DNA of 64,000 bases from Glandiceps talaboti. Lineage: Eukaryota; Hemichordata; Enteropneusta; Spengelidae. The stretch spans positions 7,856,101 to 7,920,100 of the forward strand of contig NC_135550.1 in the NCBI RefSeq assembly GCF_964340395.1. The letters run 5' to 3'. The translations under genes were made by a program, and so were the position numbers. Below, in pieces: positions 25,001 through 32,888 of the stretch; the first letter of the stretch is position 1; every line of letters begins with the position of its first letter. Under the pieces are notes generated by a model that did no database searches, was not told the DNA's origin, and saw only the letters and a list, made by a program, of their open reading frames with translations.

Positions 25001-27195
25001 AGAGAGCAAACTTGAAAAAGAAGTTGAACAAGTAAAGAACGAGAAAGAGAAAACAGATAAGGAAGATAGTTGTGATAAACCTGAAAGGAAGAAAGCACGG
25101 AAAAGGGGAAGTAGGAAAACAGAAGAAAAGAAACAAGATTTAAAAATTGAGACAGAGGAGCCTGAGGTGAAGGAGAAAGACAAAGTACAAGAAAAAGTTA
25201 AGATTGAACCAGTTGTAGAAAAAACAGAAGAGAAAGAGCCAGAACAAAAACAAGATACCGTTGTCGATCAAGTCGTCCAAGAAAAGGTGGAACAACCAGC
25301 TGTGAAAGTGCCTCAAACGTGTGAAATTGCCGATGCAGAACGAAGCTCAGTCCAGTCCAGTGTTGAGGAGACCAGCAAATCAGACTGTGGTCGGGAGTCA
25401 CCAGTTACACAGAGCAACAAGACCGTAGAGGAAGATAAAACAGACACTAACACTAGTAGATCTTTGCTCAATACACCACCAGCTACTCCAGAAAACCCAA
25501 CACAAAATATTTCACAAGTTGAAACTACTACAATTAGTAATCCTAAGTCCAAGCAAGAAGAAGGTAAAAGTGACAGTGAATCTAGTATAGAAGTAGACAA
25601 TGTAGCAAGCACACAACCAATGTCTGTCACAGCTTCACCTAATTCACTCGCACTTCAAAGCACTCCCGTACCGGCACCAAGCAATAGTGGTAACAACAGC
25701 AACAACGCTTCAAATGCTGAAAGTAACAGTAGCAACGAAGCAGAGCCTACAACTCGAAAGAGGCACAGAGACTCAACAACAGAAGAAACCACCCCTAACA
25801 AGCGGCGGAGACATGGTCGCAAAAGAGCTGCGAGTAGTAGAACGAGGCGAGACAGTACGAGGGAGAAGCCTGCCAATAGTAGCGACAGTGATGAATCCGC
25901 TCCGACTGAAAGTGCGTTGAAAATTGGTGCTGTACAATCAAGGGACAATGTCTCTGTCTCTACTGCCTCATCATCGAATACAACAACTGCCTCATCATCA
26001 AGTTCAAGTAACGGCAAGCCAAGTAGTCCAAATCACAGGTCAAGGTCGCCACAGCCAAGGTCACCAAGACAATCAAAGTGGAACTTTGTTATAGGTATGT
26101 TTTTAGTCATTAAATCATATTCAAAAGACATGTAACTTTGTGGTCATGAGTTTCATTTGAAGGTCTTTGTCTGACAGATAAATGAGTTTCAATCTCATTC
26201 CTTCAAGGCAGATGACGGAGCACTAGATATTGTAGTCATTATGCCTTGAGGAATCAAGATGATGGACCAATAGGGAACTTGCAAACCCGCCATCTTGAAT
26301 ATCCTGAATGGTGCATCTTGGGAAATATGTTAAATATGAATCAATCAGTATTGTAAACAATTGTGTTACATTGAATCTAGTCATGGTTACCCTGACCATT
26401 GTAGGAGGTTTATTCTATCGATAACTCCAAATTTGGTAGTATGATAACTACAGATAATCCCATAGGCTTGCATCTGAGCATGCTCAGTTTGGATTTCAAG
26501 TTCCTTATTAAAAAGCTCACTGTTTGAAACTCTGTTTTGATGTGTTTGACGATTGGAAGAAATGCTGGAAGGTGAGGGGAATCGTAAAAGTAGTTGAAAA
26601 TAACTGTGTTAACTTTGTATTTCTAGATTTAAACCATATTGATTGTGCAGAGGAAAGGATAGCAGTCATTCAACAGCAATTATCTGAATTACGCAAGATA
26701 TATATGGCATTAAAGGCTGAAGTAGCAAGTATTGATAGAAGACGAAAAAGACTGAGACGGAAAGAAAGAGAAGGTAAAATTAATACATGAATTTATTCAC
26801 TTCTAGAGTCTTCGACATGTGTTTATTCTATCTCATTATTAGTGTACACATTAAAGGGGAAAGCCACTCCAGGAAATAAAGGCATTTTTTGTAAACTTTC
26901 AGTTATAGAATCATTTAATAATGTACATCACTAAAACCAAGCGTGATTGCCAAAAAATATCATATGAAAATTATTGACCATCCATTGTTTAGTGGTAGAA
27001 TATTGACTCTTTTTTTCATCAAATTGTGTCATATGAGATGATAAAGGTCTTGATGTATTCATTCTAATGTTAATATTAAATTTCTTTTTTTGTGTCTTCA
27101 CAGCACAAGCCATTGCAGCACAAGCACAGGCCTTGGCAGCGGCGGCTGCTGCAGCACAAAACCAGTCATCCAATACTTCCGTGGAATGCTCATAG
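5441..27195 (+). CDS. ARID4: ARID4 (RBBP1/RBBP1L1-like) chromatin protein, complete
   Basis: Orthologue of vertebrate ARID4A/ARID4B, a chromatin-reading subunit of the SIN3-HDAC corepressor in the nucleus. Coding exons: 5441-5443, 6438-6560, 6991-7053, 13707-13797, 15126-15205, 15446-15549, 16624-16771, 17119-17201, 18008-18090, 18589-18801, 19193-19385, 19856-20021, 20680-20954, 21801-21918, 22707-23259, 23836-23898, 24592-26094, 26627-26773, 27104-27195. All junctions are GT-AG and phase-compatible; the sum is 4101 nt (1366 aa plus TAG). From memory the human proteins are about 1260 and 1310 aa. Domain order is as in the family: N-terminal Tudor, RBB1NT/PWWP-like, ARID, chromo-barrel, long charged linker, C-terminal coiled coil ending SVECS. 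The C-terminal [13 protein letters not shown] resembles ARID4B a little more than ARID4A. I saw no LxCxE pocket-binding motif. Translation could instead begin at ATG 6450 in exon 2, giving 1361 aa. Confidence 0.93.
6438..15549 (+). CDS. ARID4: ARID4 exons 2-6: N-terminal Tudor region
   Basis: Residues 2 to about 155. Exon 2 gives [20 protein letters not shown], the most conserved ARID4 N-terminal block. Exon 3 (6991-7053) gives [11 protein letters not shown]. Exons 4 and 5 give [10 protein letters not shown] and [17 protein letters not shown], the Tudor beta-barrel core. Exon 6 (15446-15549) gives [13 protein letters not shown]. In the family this region is a Tudor-type domain that contributes to DNA or histone contact. 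Intron 3 (7054-13706) is the largest, 6.65 kb, and holds a satellite array and two foldback elements. Confidence 0.93.
7054..9418. other. 5' part of ARID4 intron 3, no gene seen
   Basis: Non-coding. Contains a 27-base palindrome at 7819-7845 and a short (AT)n at about 8234-8246. A stretch at about 7920-8220 looks like old dispersed repeat sequence, but I cannot assign a family. Confidence 0.45.
7819..7845. repeat. Perfect 13-bp palindrome with 1-base spacer
   Basis: TGTTTTATCAGAA, one base, then its exact reverse complement TTCTGATAAAACA. Within ARID4 intron 3. Confidence 0.85.
9419..11060. repeat. 52/54-bp satellite array bounded by inverted termini
   Basis: About 29 tandem units, each containing AGACTACCAAATTAGCAGTA. 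The 5' units (to about 10250) are 52 bp with CCATAACATAG and AATATTATATCT. The 3' units are mostly 54 bp with CCATGGCACATAG or CCAGGACACATAG and AACATTGTATCT. The array is flanked by GGGCTGAAATTTA on the left (about 9420) and TTAAATTCAAGCCCC on the right (about 11045-11060), which are reverse complements apart from one indel. Each unit has TAGACTAC and GTAGTC in opposite orientations around TCTAGA. The bounded array suggests a non-autonomous mobile element with an expanded minisatellite core. Confidence 0.9.
11578..11955. mobile_element. Foldback (MITE-like) element in ARID4 intron 3
   Basis: The left end TTAAAGGGACATGGGCTAGA is matched in reverse complement by the right end (GGCCATGTCCCTTGTTAA). 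The element is about 378 bp and non-coding. The open frame on its minus strand is not supported as a gene. Confidence 0.75.
11950..12363. mobile_element. Second foldback element abutting the first
   Basis: Begins TTAAGGCCTAAAAAATAATT and ends with its near reverse complement (AATTTTTTTTATGAAGCCTA); GGTTCCAGTTAC pairs with GTAATTGGAACC. An inner block at 12023-12106 reappears at 62299-62387 in the LBR upstream region. A local tandem duplication occurs at about 12177-12253. It shares a few bases with the end of the preceding element. Confidence 0.7.
13055..13096. repeat. (TA)n microsatellite
   Basis: About 21 TA dinucleotides in ARID4 intron 3. Confidence 0.95.
13822..13898. repeat. (TG)n and (TATG)n microsatellite
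   Basis: Starts only about 20 bases after the donor of ARID4 exon 4. Open frames reading through it are repeat artefacts. Confidence 0.9.
14643..14908. mobile_element. Foldback (MITE-like) element in ARID4 intron 4
   Basis: The left end TAAGGCCAGAAAAAAATTTT followed by AAAAGCTGTTCAACC pairs with the right arm GATCAGCTTTTAATTTTTTG followed by CTGGCCTTA. About 266 bp, with a T20 tract inside. Ends resemble those of the 11950-12363 element (TTAAGGCC), so the two may be related. Confidence 0.75.
16073..16168. repeat. Tandem duplication of about 47 bp
   Basis: Two copies in ARID4 intron 6, each from TGACAATGACAAGCTC to TTTTGATGAAGGCATG, nearly identical. Confidence 0.85.
16238..16252. repeat. 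Poly(G) tract
   Basis: Fifteen-base G run in ARID4 intron 6. Confidence 0.85.
16624..18090 (+). CDS. ARID4: ARID4 exons 7-9: RBB1NT / PWWP-like region
   Basis: Residues about 155-260. After an acidic run (DDDDDDDG) and a basic KRKR patch comes the conserved [20 protein letters not shown] and YPAL (exon 7), [12 protein letters not shown] and [11 protein letters not shown] (exon 8, 17119-17201) and [11 protein letters not shown] (exon 9, 18008-18090). This is the RBBP1 N-terminal domain between the Tudor and ARID domains. The acceptor of exon 7 is TAGCAG, a tandem NAGNAG. Intron 8 carries the 31-bp minisatellite. Confidence 0.92.
17219..17698. repeat. 31-bp minisatellite in ARID4 intron 8
   Basis: Tandem alternation of TGTACATTTCATTGTGTG and GTACATTTCATGC modules, with a period of about 31 bp and partial units. 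Begins about 18 bases after the exon 8 donor. It reads open in all three forward frames and gives Cys/His/Phe-rich products; these are repeat artefacts. Confidence 0.92.
18589..20021 (+). CDS. ARID4: ARID4 exons 10-12: ARID DNA-binding domain
   Basis: Residues about 260-450. Exon 10 holds [11 protein letters not shown], an acidic stretch of DEDEDE type, then [13 protein letters not shown]. Exon 11 (19193-19385) gives [45 protein letters not shown] and IKAAYKK. Exon 12 (19856-20021) gives YLDAFEDHC. Together these are the helices of a complete ARID domain at about residues 316-408, with the invariant helix-5 tyrosines present. The family binds DNA through this domain with little sequence preference. 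Confidence 0.95.
18945..18970. repeat. (AC)n microsatellite
   Basis: Thirteen AC units in ARID4 intron 10. Confidence 0.9.
19426..19449. repeat. 24-base poly(G) tract
   Basis: Uninterrupted G24 starting 41 bases after the donor of ARID exon 11, on the coding strand. A run this long can fold as a G-quadruplex and is prone to length error. Confidence 0.9.
20379..20502. repeat. (GTAT)n then (GGAT)n microsatellites
   Basis: Compound tetranucleotide repeats in ARID4 intron 12. Apparent open frames on both strands are repeat artefacts. Confidence 0.9.
20680..20954 (+). CDS. ARID4: ARID4 exon 13: KE/RE-rich charged linker
   Basis: Residues about 451-542. Almost entirely alternating Glu, Arg and Lys (for example [15 protein letters not shown]), then [20 protein letters not shown]. 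It is predicted to be a single charged alpha-helix or a disordered linker between the ARID and chromo-barrel domains. The acceptor CAATCTTAG and donor GTAAGT are clear and the frame joins both neighbours. Confidence 0.88.
21024..21398. mobile_element. Foldback element, copy A, in ARID4 intron 13
   Basis: Outer arms CTACCAAATCAGAATGACTA and, at the end, CACTCTAGTTTGATAG are near reverse complements. An inner palindrome pairs ATACATTTTAACTCTCTGTG with CACAGTGAGATCAAATGTAA. A second copy is at 23960-24327. Confidence 0.82.
21801..23259 (+). CDS. ARID4: ARID4 exons 14-15: chromo-barrel (MRG-type) domain
   Basis: Exon 14 (21801-21918) gives [20 protein letters not shown] and EAK. Exon 15 (22707-23259) gives [20 protein letters not shown] and [14 protein letters not shown]. 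This is the chromo-barrel fold at about residues 558-617, with the aromatic cage residues Tyr, Trp and Tyr in the usual places. In the family it reads methylated histone tails. The rest of exon 15 is low-complexity ([23 protein letters not shown]), then a KRGRP AT-hook-like motif. Confidence 0.95.
22225..22430 (-). pseudogene. Degraded LINE reverse-transcriptase 3' end
   Basis: On the minus strand the frame [15 protein letters not shown], then STKAYGV, matches the typical C-terminal tail of CR1/L2/Jockey-like LINE polyproteins (...FKxxLKTYLF). A non-coding tail ends near TTTCTAGAGC. It lies in ARID4 intron 14 and is too short and decayed to classify. Confidence 0.55.
23836..27195 (+). CDS. 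ARID4: ARID4 exons 16-19: charged linker and C-terminal coiled coil
   Basis: Exon 16 (23836-23898) is a 63-nt micro-exon ([13 protein letters not shown]). Exon 17 (24592-26094) is the largest, 501 codons, Lys/Glu-rich. It carries the conserved [12 protein letters not shown] and [11 protein letters not shown] blocks near residues 1076-1115, then a basic [11 protein letters not shown] patch and [14 protein letters not shown]. Exon 18 (26627-26773) gives [20 protein letters not shown] and [19 protein letters not shown], a coiled coil found at the C-terminus of both human paralogues. Exon 19 (27104-27195) has an Ala/Gln run and ends SVECS. Confidence 0.92.
23960..24327. mobile_element. Foldback element, copy B, in ARID4 intron 16
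   Basis: Outer arms CTACCAAACTGGAGAGACTA and TACCCTCTCTAATTTGGTAG are reverse complements apart from a few mismatches. The inner palindrome ATACATTTTATCTCACTGTG pairs with CACAGTGAGATAAAATGTAA. Flanked by TA on both sides, which would fit a TA target-site duplication. Same family and orientation as copy A; arms are better preserved. Confidence 0.85.
24393..24450. repeat. 29-bp perfect tandem duplication
   Basis: Two adjacent identical copies beginning AAAATATCAGTG, in ARID4 intron 16. Confidence 0.92.
26849..26925. mobile_element. Solo end of a foldback element
   Basis: ATTAAAGGGGAAAGCCACTC then GGAAATAAAGGC aligns with the left arm of the 58513-58845 element. No partner arm is seen, so this is a truncated copy in ARID4 intron 18. 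Confidence 0.6.
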
Positions 27196-28563
27196 CAATA
27201 CAAACTGTGATCACTGCAAGAGAACTTATATTTTATATAATATCTGACAACAAAATGTTCTGATAATCAGAGATATGTCAGTTATGTTTCATATTTAATG
27301 TTGATGTGGAAAAAATATAAAATATTTCCGAGTGATGCTAAAATCAAGAAAATCTAAACAATTTAATGTAATAGAGAAATCTGAATAGAGCTTGTAATGA
27401 ATGTAATAGCAAAAGACAAAAAAACCTAGCAATCATCTATGATTATGATTAATAATTCTATAGATTTCTAGGGATAACTCTATTTATGTATTACTTTCTG
27501 TTGCTAAGCAATGTATGTGTACATTTATACAATCTTGATGCCATTATTTCTATTCAAAAAAATCTGGACCCATTGACGTATGTCATATTTCTGTTGCTAT
27601 AGCAACAACTTCACAAGTTTAAACTGGGAATTCAACTGAATTTTTGTCGTTGGAACTCGTATATTTTGACATTTTTTCATTGATTAGATTATTTGCCCAG
27701 TGTATTTTCAGTGGACCATTCACTGCATCTTCACTATCTGTTTGAAACAGTTGTCTTTTTTTGTGAAGATTCGCCTCAAGTAATTGTGCTGGAGATTCTT
27801 ATGACTTGACCAAGAGTTGTATCACCTGCTACTTAGAGAGTGTCACCTGTTCCGGGGGCCACCTTGACATAAAGATAAAACATTTTTTAACAATCAAACA
27901 ATCTTGTCGACCAGTACAGGTAAAATGACAGTAAAAAGAACTCTTGGTTTTGAAAGAGTGCATGAATGACCTTGTGACCTTTCGGTCGGATACCTGTTAC
28001 TAAGGTGATCATGACATGTCAGTCATTATAGATAGTCCCCCAGTGTGTAACCATGACAACGCTGTCACCGATGACCTCACCCTAGAAAGAACTCCGCTAG
28101 CCTTAAATCTATTGTACAGTACCTAAGAATATAACCTTTGACCTTTAACCTTCACGCTTGTTGAAACTGCCTTCCAGCTTTTTCAACCTGTGCGTCTCTA
28201 TTTTAATATTATTGTTGTCAGTTACAGAAACCAGCACAAATAGAGACAGTATTTAAATTATGTTATATTTTGTATACAATTTTAAGGCAGAAGAATGTGA
28301 ATGTTTTTATTTGACACAGACAATTATTTAAGCTAAAATGACGTGTCAAACACAGAAAATGTTACTTTGGATGAAGAAAAAACATAGAAGAAATGTTTGT
28401 TTTTTTATATAAATACATGCATTGTATAGCAGTCATGTCAGTATTCACAAGGAAGAAAAAGGAGAGAAAAGAAGATTATGACAATGATTCATATGTGCTG
28501 TACAGAGATGTAATACATTAACTTTTTTGGTGATGTTTTTTTTTCACCAAAAAAAAAATCCTA
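27196..28563 (+). other. Probable ARID4 3' UTR and downstream DNA up to the gap
   Basis: No gene seen. Follows the ARID4 stop directly. Contains the palindromes GTTGCTAAGCAAT (27500-27512) and GTTGCTATAGCAAC (27593-27606). I could not pick a poly(A) site with confidence. Confidence 0.5.
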
Positions 28564-28763
28564 NNNNNNNNNNNNNNNNNNNNNNNNNNNNNNNNNNNNN
28601 NNNNNNNNNNNNNNNNNNNNNNNNNNNNNNNNNNNNNNNNNNNNNNNNNNNNNNNNNNNNNNNNNNNNNNNNNNNNNNNNNNNNNNNNNNNNNNNNNNNN
28701 NNNNNNNNNNNNNNNNNNNNNNNNNNNNNNNNNNNNNNNNNNNNNNNNNNNNNNNNNNNNNNN
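28564..28763. other. Assembly gap (200 N)
   Basis: Exactly 200 N, probably a placeholder of arbitrary length. It lies where the 5' exons of the VSX gene would be expected. Confidence 0.98.
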
Positions 28764-29817
28764 GTCTGTAAGCAACTGTTGCCGAATATTTTTTGCTAAA
28801 TTTGTATTGTGAGATATGACAACGCTGGTTGGAATGTTGGCATGGTTGTTTGTGTGTGGTCTTTTGTTACACCAGTGAGTAGCATGTAGAACATCATGCT
28901 ATTAAAATATAACCGACAAACTTTGATGATTGGAACAAGTTGTAGTTTGTGAAATTCAATACGGCGAGTCAAAGGTAGGCGTAGCAATTACGAAAACTAC
29001 CGTAATGTGTGCAATTGAATGGACGACCTGTCTGCTTGGATAATTGACTCGGTGGGTTAGCTGCACGATGGTAGAAAGCTCTAGGCAACAAGAAGAGGAC
29101 GAAGAGTGTAGATCAAAAAAAACATGTATACATGTGCAATTAGTACTGTCGAGAAAATGTTATTTCAAAACAAATTCGATTAAAAATACTTTACATTTTG
29201 GACACGGTGAAATGAACTTCTCTTCAGTTTTGCTATAAATGTTAACTTATTACTAACATTAAACAATCGCCATAAATCTGGGGGTAAAACAAGTTTTTAT
29301 AGGAGACAACGACAGCAAGTCGATGTACTGGGCAATTGCAAAGTTCAAACTAAAACCACAATGATATACATTTGTAGTCCTTGTAATAGCACATAAACGA
29401 GTATGGTGTTTTACATCGTACGTACTAAACCATCACATCCCCGTAGGACAAATTTGTGAACCCTGTGTTTATCGTACTATACAACCGTTTGCACCAAATT
29501 AAATCATTTAAGGCTACATTTGTTTGTATTTAAGCATCCATCGAAGACATTGAAATTATGTCAAATGATTAAAATGATTATTTGAATGCTGTGGGCACCC
29601 TAATAGGTTCAGCTAAATTACATCCTGTACGACGGAGGATCAAGATAAAATGCCCGTAAGACAAGGAATCTTAGCGGTCGGTCTAATTAGGATAAATGGA
29701 ATATATTAAATATGTCTTCTATATCGTACACTTATATCTCTATTTCACGAAATGACTCAATATCATATTCAAATGCACAAATACATACATACGTACGTAC
29801 GAAAATACATACACACA

Positions 29818-29898
29818 CATACATACATACATACATACATACATACATACATACATACATACATACATACATACATACATACATACATACATACATAC
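29818..29898. repeat. (ACAT)n microsatellite
   Basis: About 20 ACAT units. Open frames on either strand here are artefacts. Confidence 0.95.
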
Positions 29899-30216
29899 TC
29901 AGAGTCGCGCGGGCCGATCGACCTGCCACCAGTAACCCTAGCTTATCTGCATATTTTTAAAGAAGAAAACCAAATGTACTGATTACTTTTGAGCCCATGG
30001 AATCTTACACGGACGATACATTTTTAATGTTGTTGGTTGGTTTTAAGGAAGACAGCTTCTTACTAGCAACTCGGCTGGATATGTGTGTTTAAAGATGTGA
30101 TATATTGGTTTCATCGGCAAATGAAAACACGCAGATGACAGCTTGACTTCATACGACATAATTCAATTTACACCATGAAAAAACGAAAAGTATTCCTTTT
30201 GACCACGGACACCCTT

Positions 30217-30371
<155 letters not shown>

Positions 30372-30666
30372 CGTGTGACATAGCATTGTGGACTAGCCTT
30401 CACAACATTTGTTATTGACTCCTTGAAAATCTTTAGACCTAAAATCGAGGCATTCAAAAATCGCTAAGAACTGAGAAGTTAATTATGAAAATATTCTAAA
30501 ATGAAAATGTATGTTGAAACATCCACCTTTTTAGTTATCAACCTTTAGCATGATTCATTGTAAAAGTGTTATCAAGTATTGTGCCGGATGTCCAACCAGA
30601 GGAAATGGAGATAAGAGTTTGATCAAAATTCAATATTGAACTCTTCATCTTTGTTATCGTTGTCAG

Positions 30667-31506
30667 GTATGGTTTCAAAACAGAAGAGCTAAATGGCGAA
30701 AGAAAGAGAAAAAATGGGGGAAAAGCAGTGTTATGGCTGAGTACGGACTCTACGGAGCCATGGTTCGCCACTCGTTGCCACTTCCCGATAGTATATTGAA
30801 GACAGACGCTGCCGATGATAACGACTCATGTGCACCGTGGTTACTAGGTGAGCTTGTGTTTAACAATAGAAAATCAATAGTGACAATACACAATAACTGC
30901 GGTGTAGATTTTAATTACAAATTGACATTTTTACAAGAATTTGCTCCCAAATGATTAAGACTTATTATATCCTCATTAGACCTATACTTGAACAAGATTC
31001 ACTATTTTGATCCTGCACTTTGTTTGCTTCGTAACTGGCGTTCTCTCTCCTTCACTCTTATATTCTTTCCCTTTTTTTTGCCCGTTCACAATTTCAAAGT
31101 AACCGTCCTTGTGTGTTAATAAGTTGTAAAGCTTAATGGCCACTTGTATCCCATTTTTTTTTGTCTCCTGAAGGAATGCATAAAAAATCGATGGAAGCTG
31201 CACAAAAACTCCGAGAACAGGAAGAGGACTCGAAAACTCCGAGAACAGGAAGAGGACTCGAATGATAATGGTGATTTAGATAGTGAAAACTCCGTTTCTG
31301 TCGATCGAGACCCCGAGGAGCTCCGATCCAACAGCATCGCTATACTACGTGCTAAAGCCCAGGAACACAGTGTCAAAATACTACAAGAAGGTAGAAACGT
31401 TACACATGACAGTGAACGTCGAAACATGAACTTGCCCGTCAGAATGAATGAAACGAACTGCCAGAAAGAAAACGACAGAGGTGTACGTTCAGAACACATT
31501 GAGTAA
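30667..31506 (+). CDS. VSX2: VSX/Chx10 homeobox gene, last two exons, frame-disrupted
   Basis: Paired-like homeodomain transcription factor of retina and interneuron development. Exon 30667-30847 starts at the conserved intron before homeodomain residue 47: [18 protein letters not shown], then the CVC domain ([27 protein letters not shown]). It ends at GTGAGC. Exon 31174-31506 follows a CTCCTGAAG acceptor and continues [19 protein letters not shown] in phase. A perfect 28-bp tandem duplication (31205-31260) then shifts the frame, giving TGA at 31263-31265. The normal VSX tail, with the [20 protein letters not shown] motif, lies intact in the next frame to TAA 31504-31506. As written the protein would lose that tail. 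The first homeodomain helices and N-terminus are not in the visible sequence. VSX1 versus VSX2 cannot be decided; this is probably the single pro-orthologue. Confidence 0.9.
31205..31260 (+). repeat. 28-bp perfect tandem duplication in the VSX last exon
   Basis: Copies 31205-31232 and 31233-31260 are identical (start AAAACTCCGAG, end AGGACTCG). Since 28 is not a multiple of 3, two copies shift the frame; one copy leaves VSX open to its normal stop. Confidence 0.97.
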
Positions 31507-32606
31507 AAAAAAAAACATTTCACGCTGAAACCACAATATTTTGGTTTGTTATATCTTCGAATGTCTGCGACATGTATACTAAGGGTATTCTCTTTGACTC
31601 CGTATTAAAAGCAACAATTGAGAGATATATCGTGGCGGGAAAGCAACACTGAACAAAGAAATCGTAGAGTTCAACTCTAATCGACGCCAGCAGACAGTAG
31701 TTTGGTTGCAACTTAATTTAAATTTTCATCTTTTCATGAATACCTTTGGTTAATTTACCTTAACCACATGGAGTACTCGAAAACTCAATAAGCAAAGCAA
31801 CGAAATTAAATCGAATGGGCGCAAAAGGGCAGCGACGAGTTGAGTGATGGATGGGCTGGGTCACCTATTAAACTCGTAGTACCATGCTGCCTGCTTGTTT
31901 ATTACTATATCGCTATTTTATTAAAGCTTTGTTCAAAACTAATTTCATTTCTGTCTATTTCACTACAGAGTGAAATCACTTCACCCAAGCCATACAAATG
32001 AAACGAACAACTATCCTCTCGCTTCATTACTTAAACTCTAATTCTGAAATTCGGTGTTTTATTCTGCGAACTCCTGTCGATTTACGCCTATGGCAAATTT
32101 GATTACACCATTCTTTTCTGGAATCTCTTCTTCACGTGATATTGTAAATTTTGTATTTTTCTTTTCACAAAAGAAATAATTTATTTATTATGAACAATTC
32201 ATTTATCGCAAAATATTATTTTTTTGAATGACTTTGTTTCCTTATTTTGTCATGTCGGGGGAAGCAGAGCTCGACAGACAAGGTTTCAACTCATTTTGTG
32301 AGTACAACACAGTCACGTGATTTCATCATGTAACATAATTTAATTTTAACCAGGTCCTTTGTGCAATGTGCAGTCATTTTGTTTCGTGTTTGAAATAGTT
32401 TATTTTCATAGGACAAGCCGTTTATTTCGATAGTTTTCAGGTCCATTTCAATCTGCCAATTACTGTAATATAACCAAATTTTAAACACGAAGCGGAAGAG
32501 TTTTATGATTACTATGAGATGAAATATACTTCCCCTTTGTTAACAAAATGATATTTAATCTCTATGTAGTTCTGTTTATTTCATATCATAGTGCAGTCAC
32601 AAAGTT
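31507..32606. other. VSX 3' flank, no gene seen
   Basis: AT-rich non-coding DNA, probably 3' UTR then intergenic. No canonical AATAAA stands out close to the stop. Confidence 0.5.
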
Positions 32607-32769
32607 GTATGTATGTATGTATGTATGTATGTATGTATGTATGTATGTATGTATGTATGTATGTATGTATGTATGTATGTATGTGTGTGTGTATGTATGT
32701 ATGTATGTATGTATGTATGTATGTATGTATGTATGTATGTATGTATGTGTGTGTGTGTATGTATGTATG

Positions 32770-32800
<31 letters not shown>

Positions 32801-32819
32801 GTGTGTGTATGTATGTATG

Positions 32820-32851
<32 letters not shown>

Positions 32852-32857
32852 TGTATG

Positions 32858-32887
<30 letters not shown>
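32607..32887. repeat. (GTAT)n microsatellite, 280 bp
   Basis: About 70 GTAT units with GTGT interruptions. Open in all forward frames and on the reverse strand, which is a repeat artefact. Confidence 0.97.

Positions 32888-32888
<1 letters not shown>

Noticed and set aside
24467-25183. Minus-strand Ser/Phe-rich 238-aa frame
   Set aside because: Antisense shadow of the Lys/Glu-rich exon 17 of ARID4.
29044-29238. Candidate first exon of VSX (frame with EEDEE)
   Set aside because: No octapeptide, no homeodomain start and no suitable donor; resemblance is compositional.
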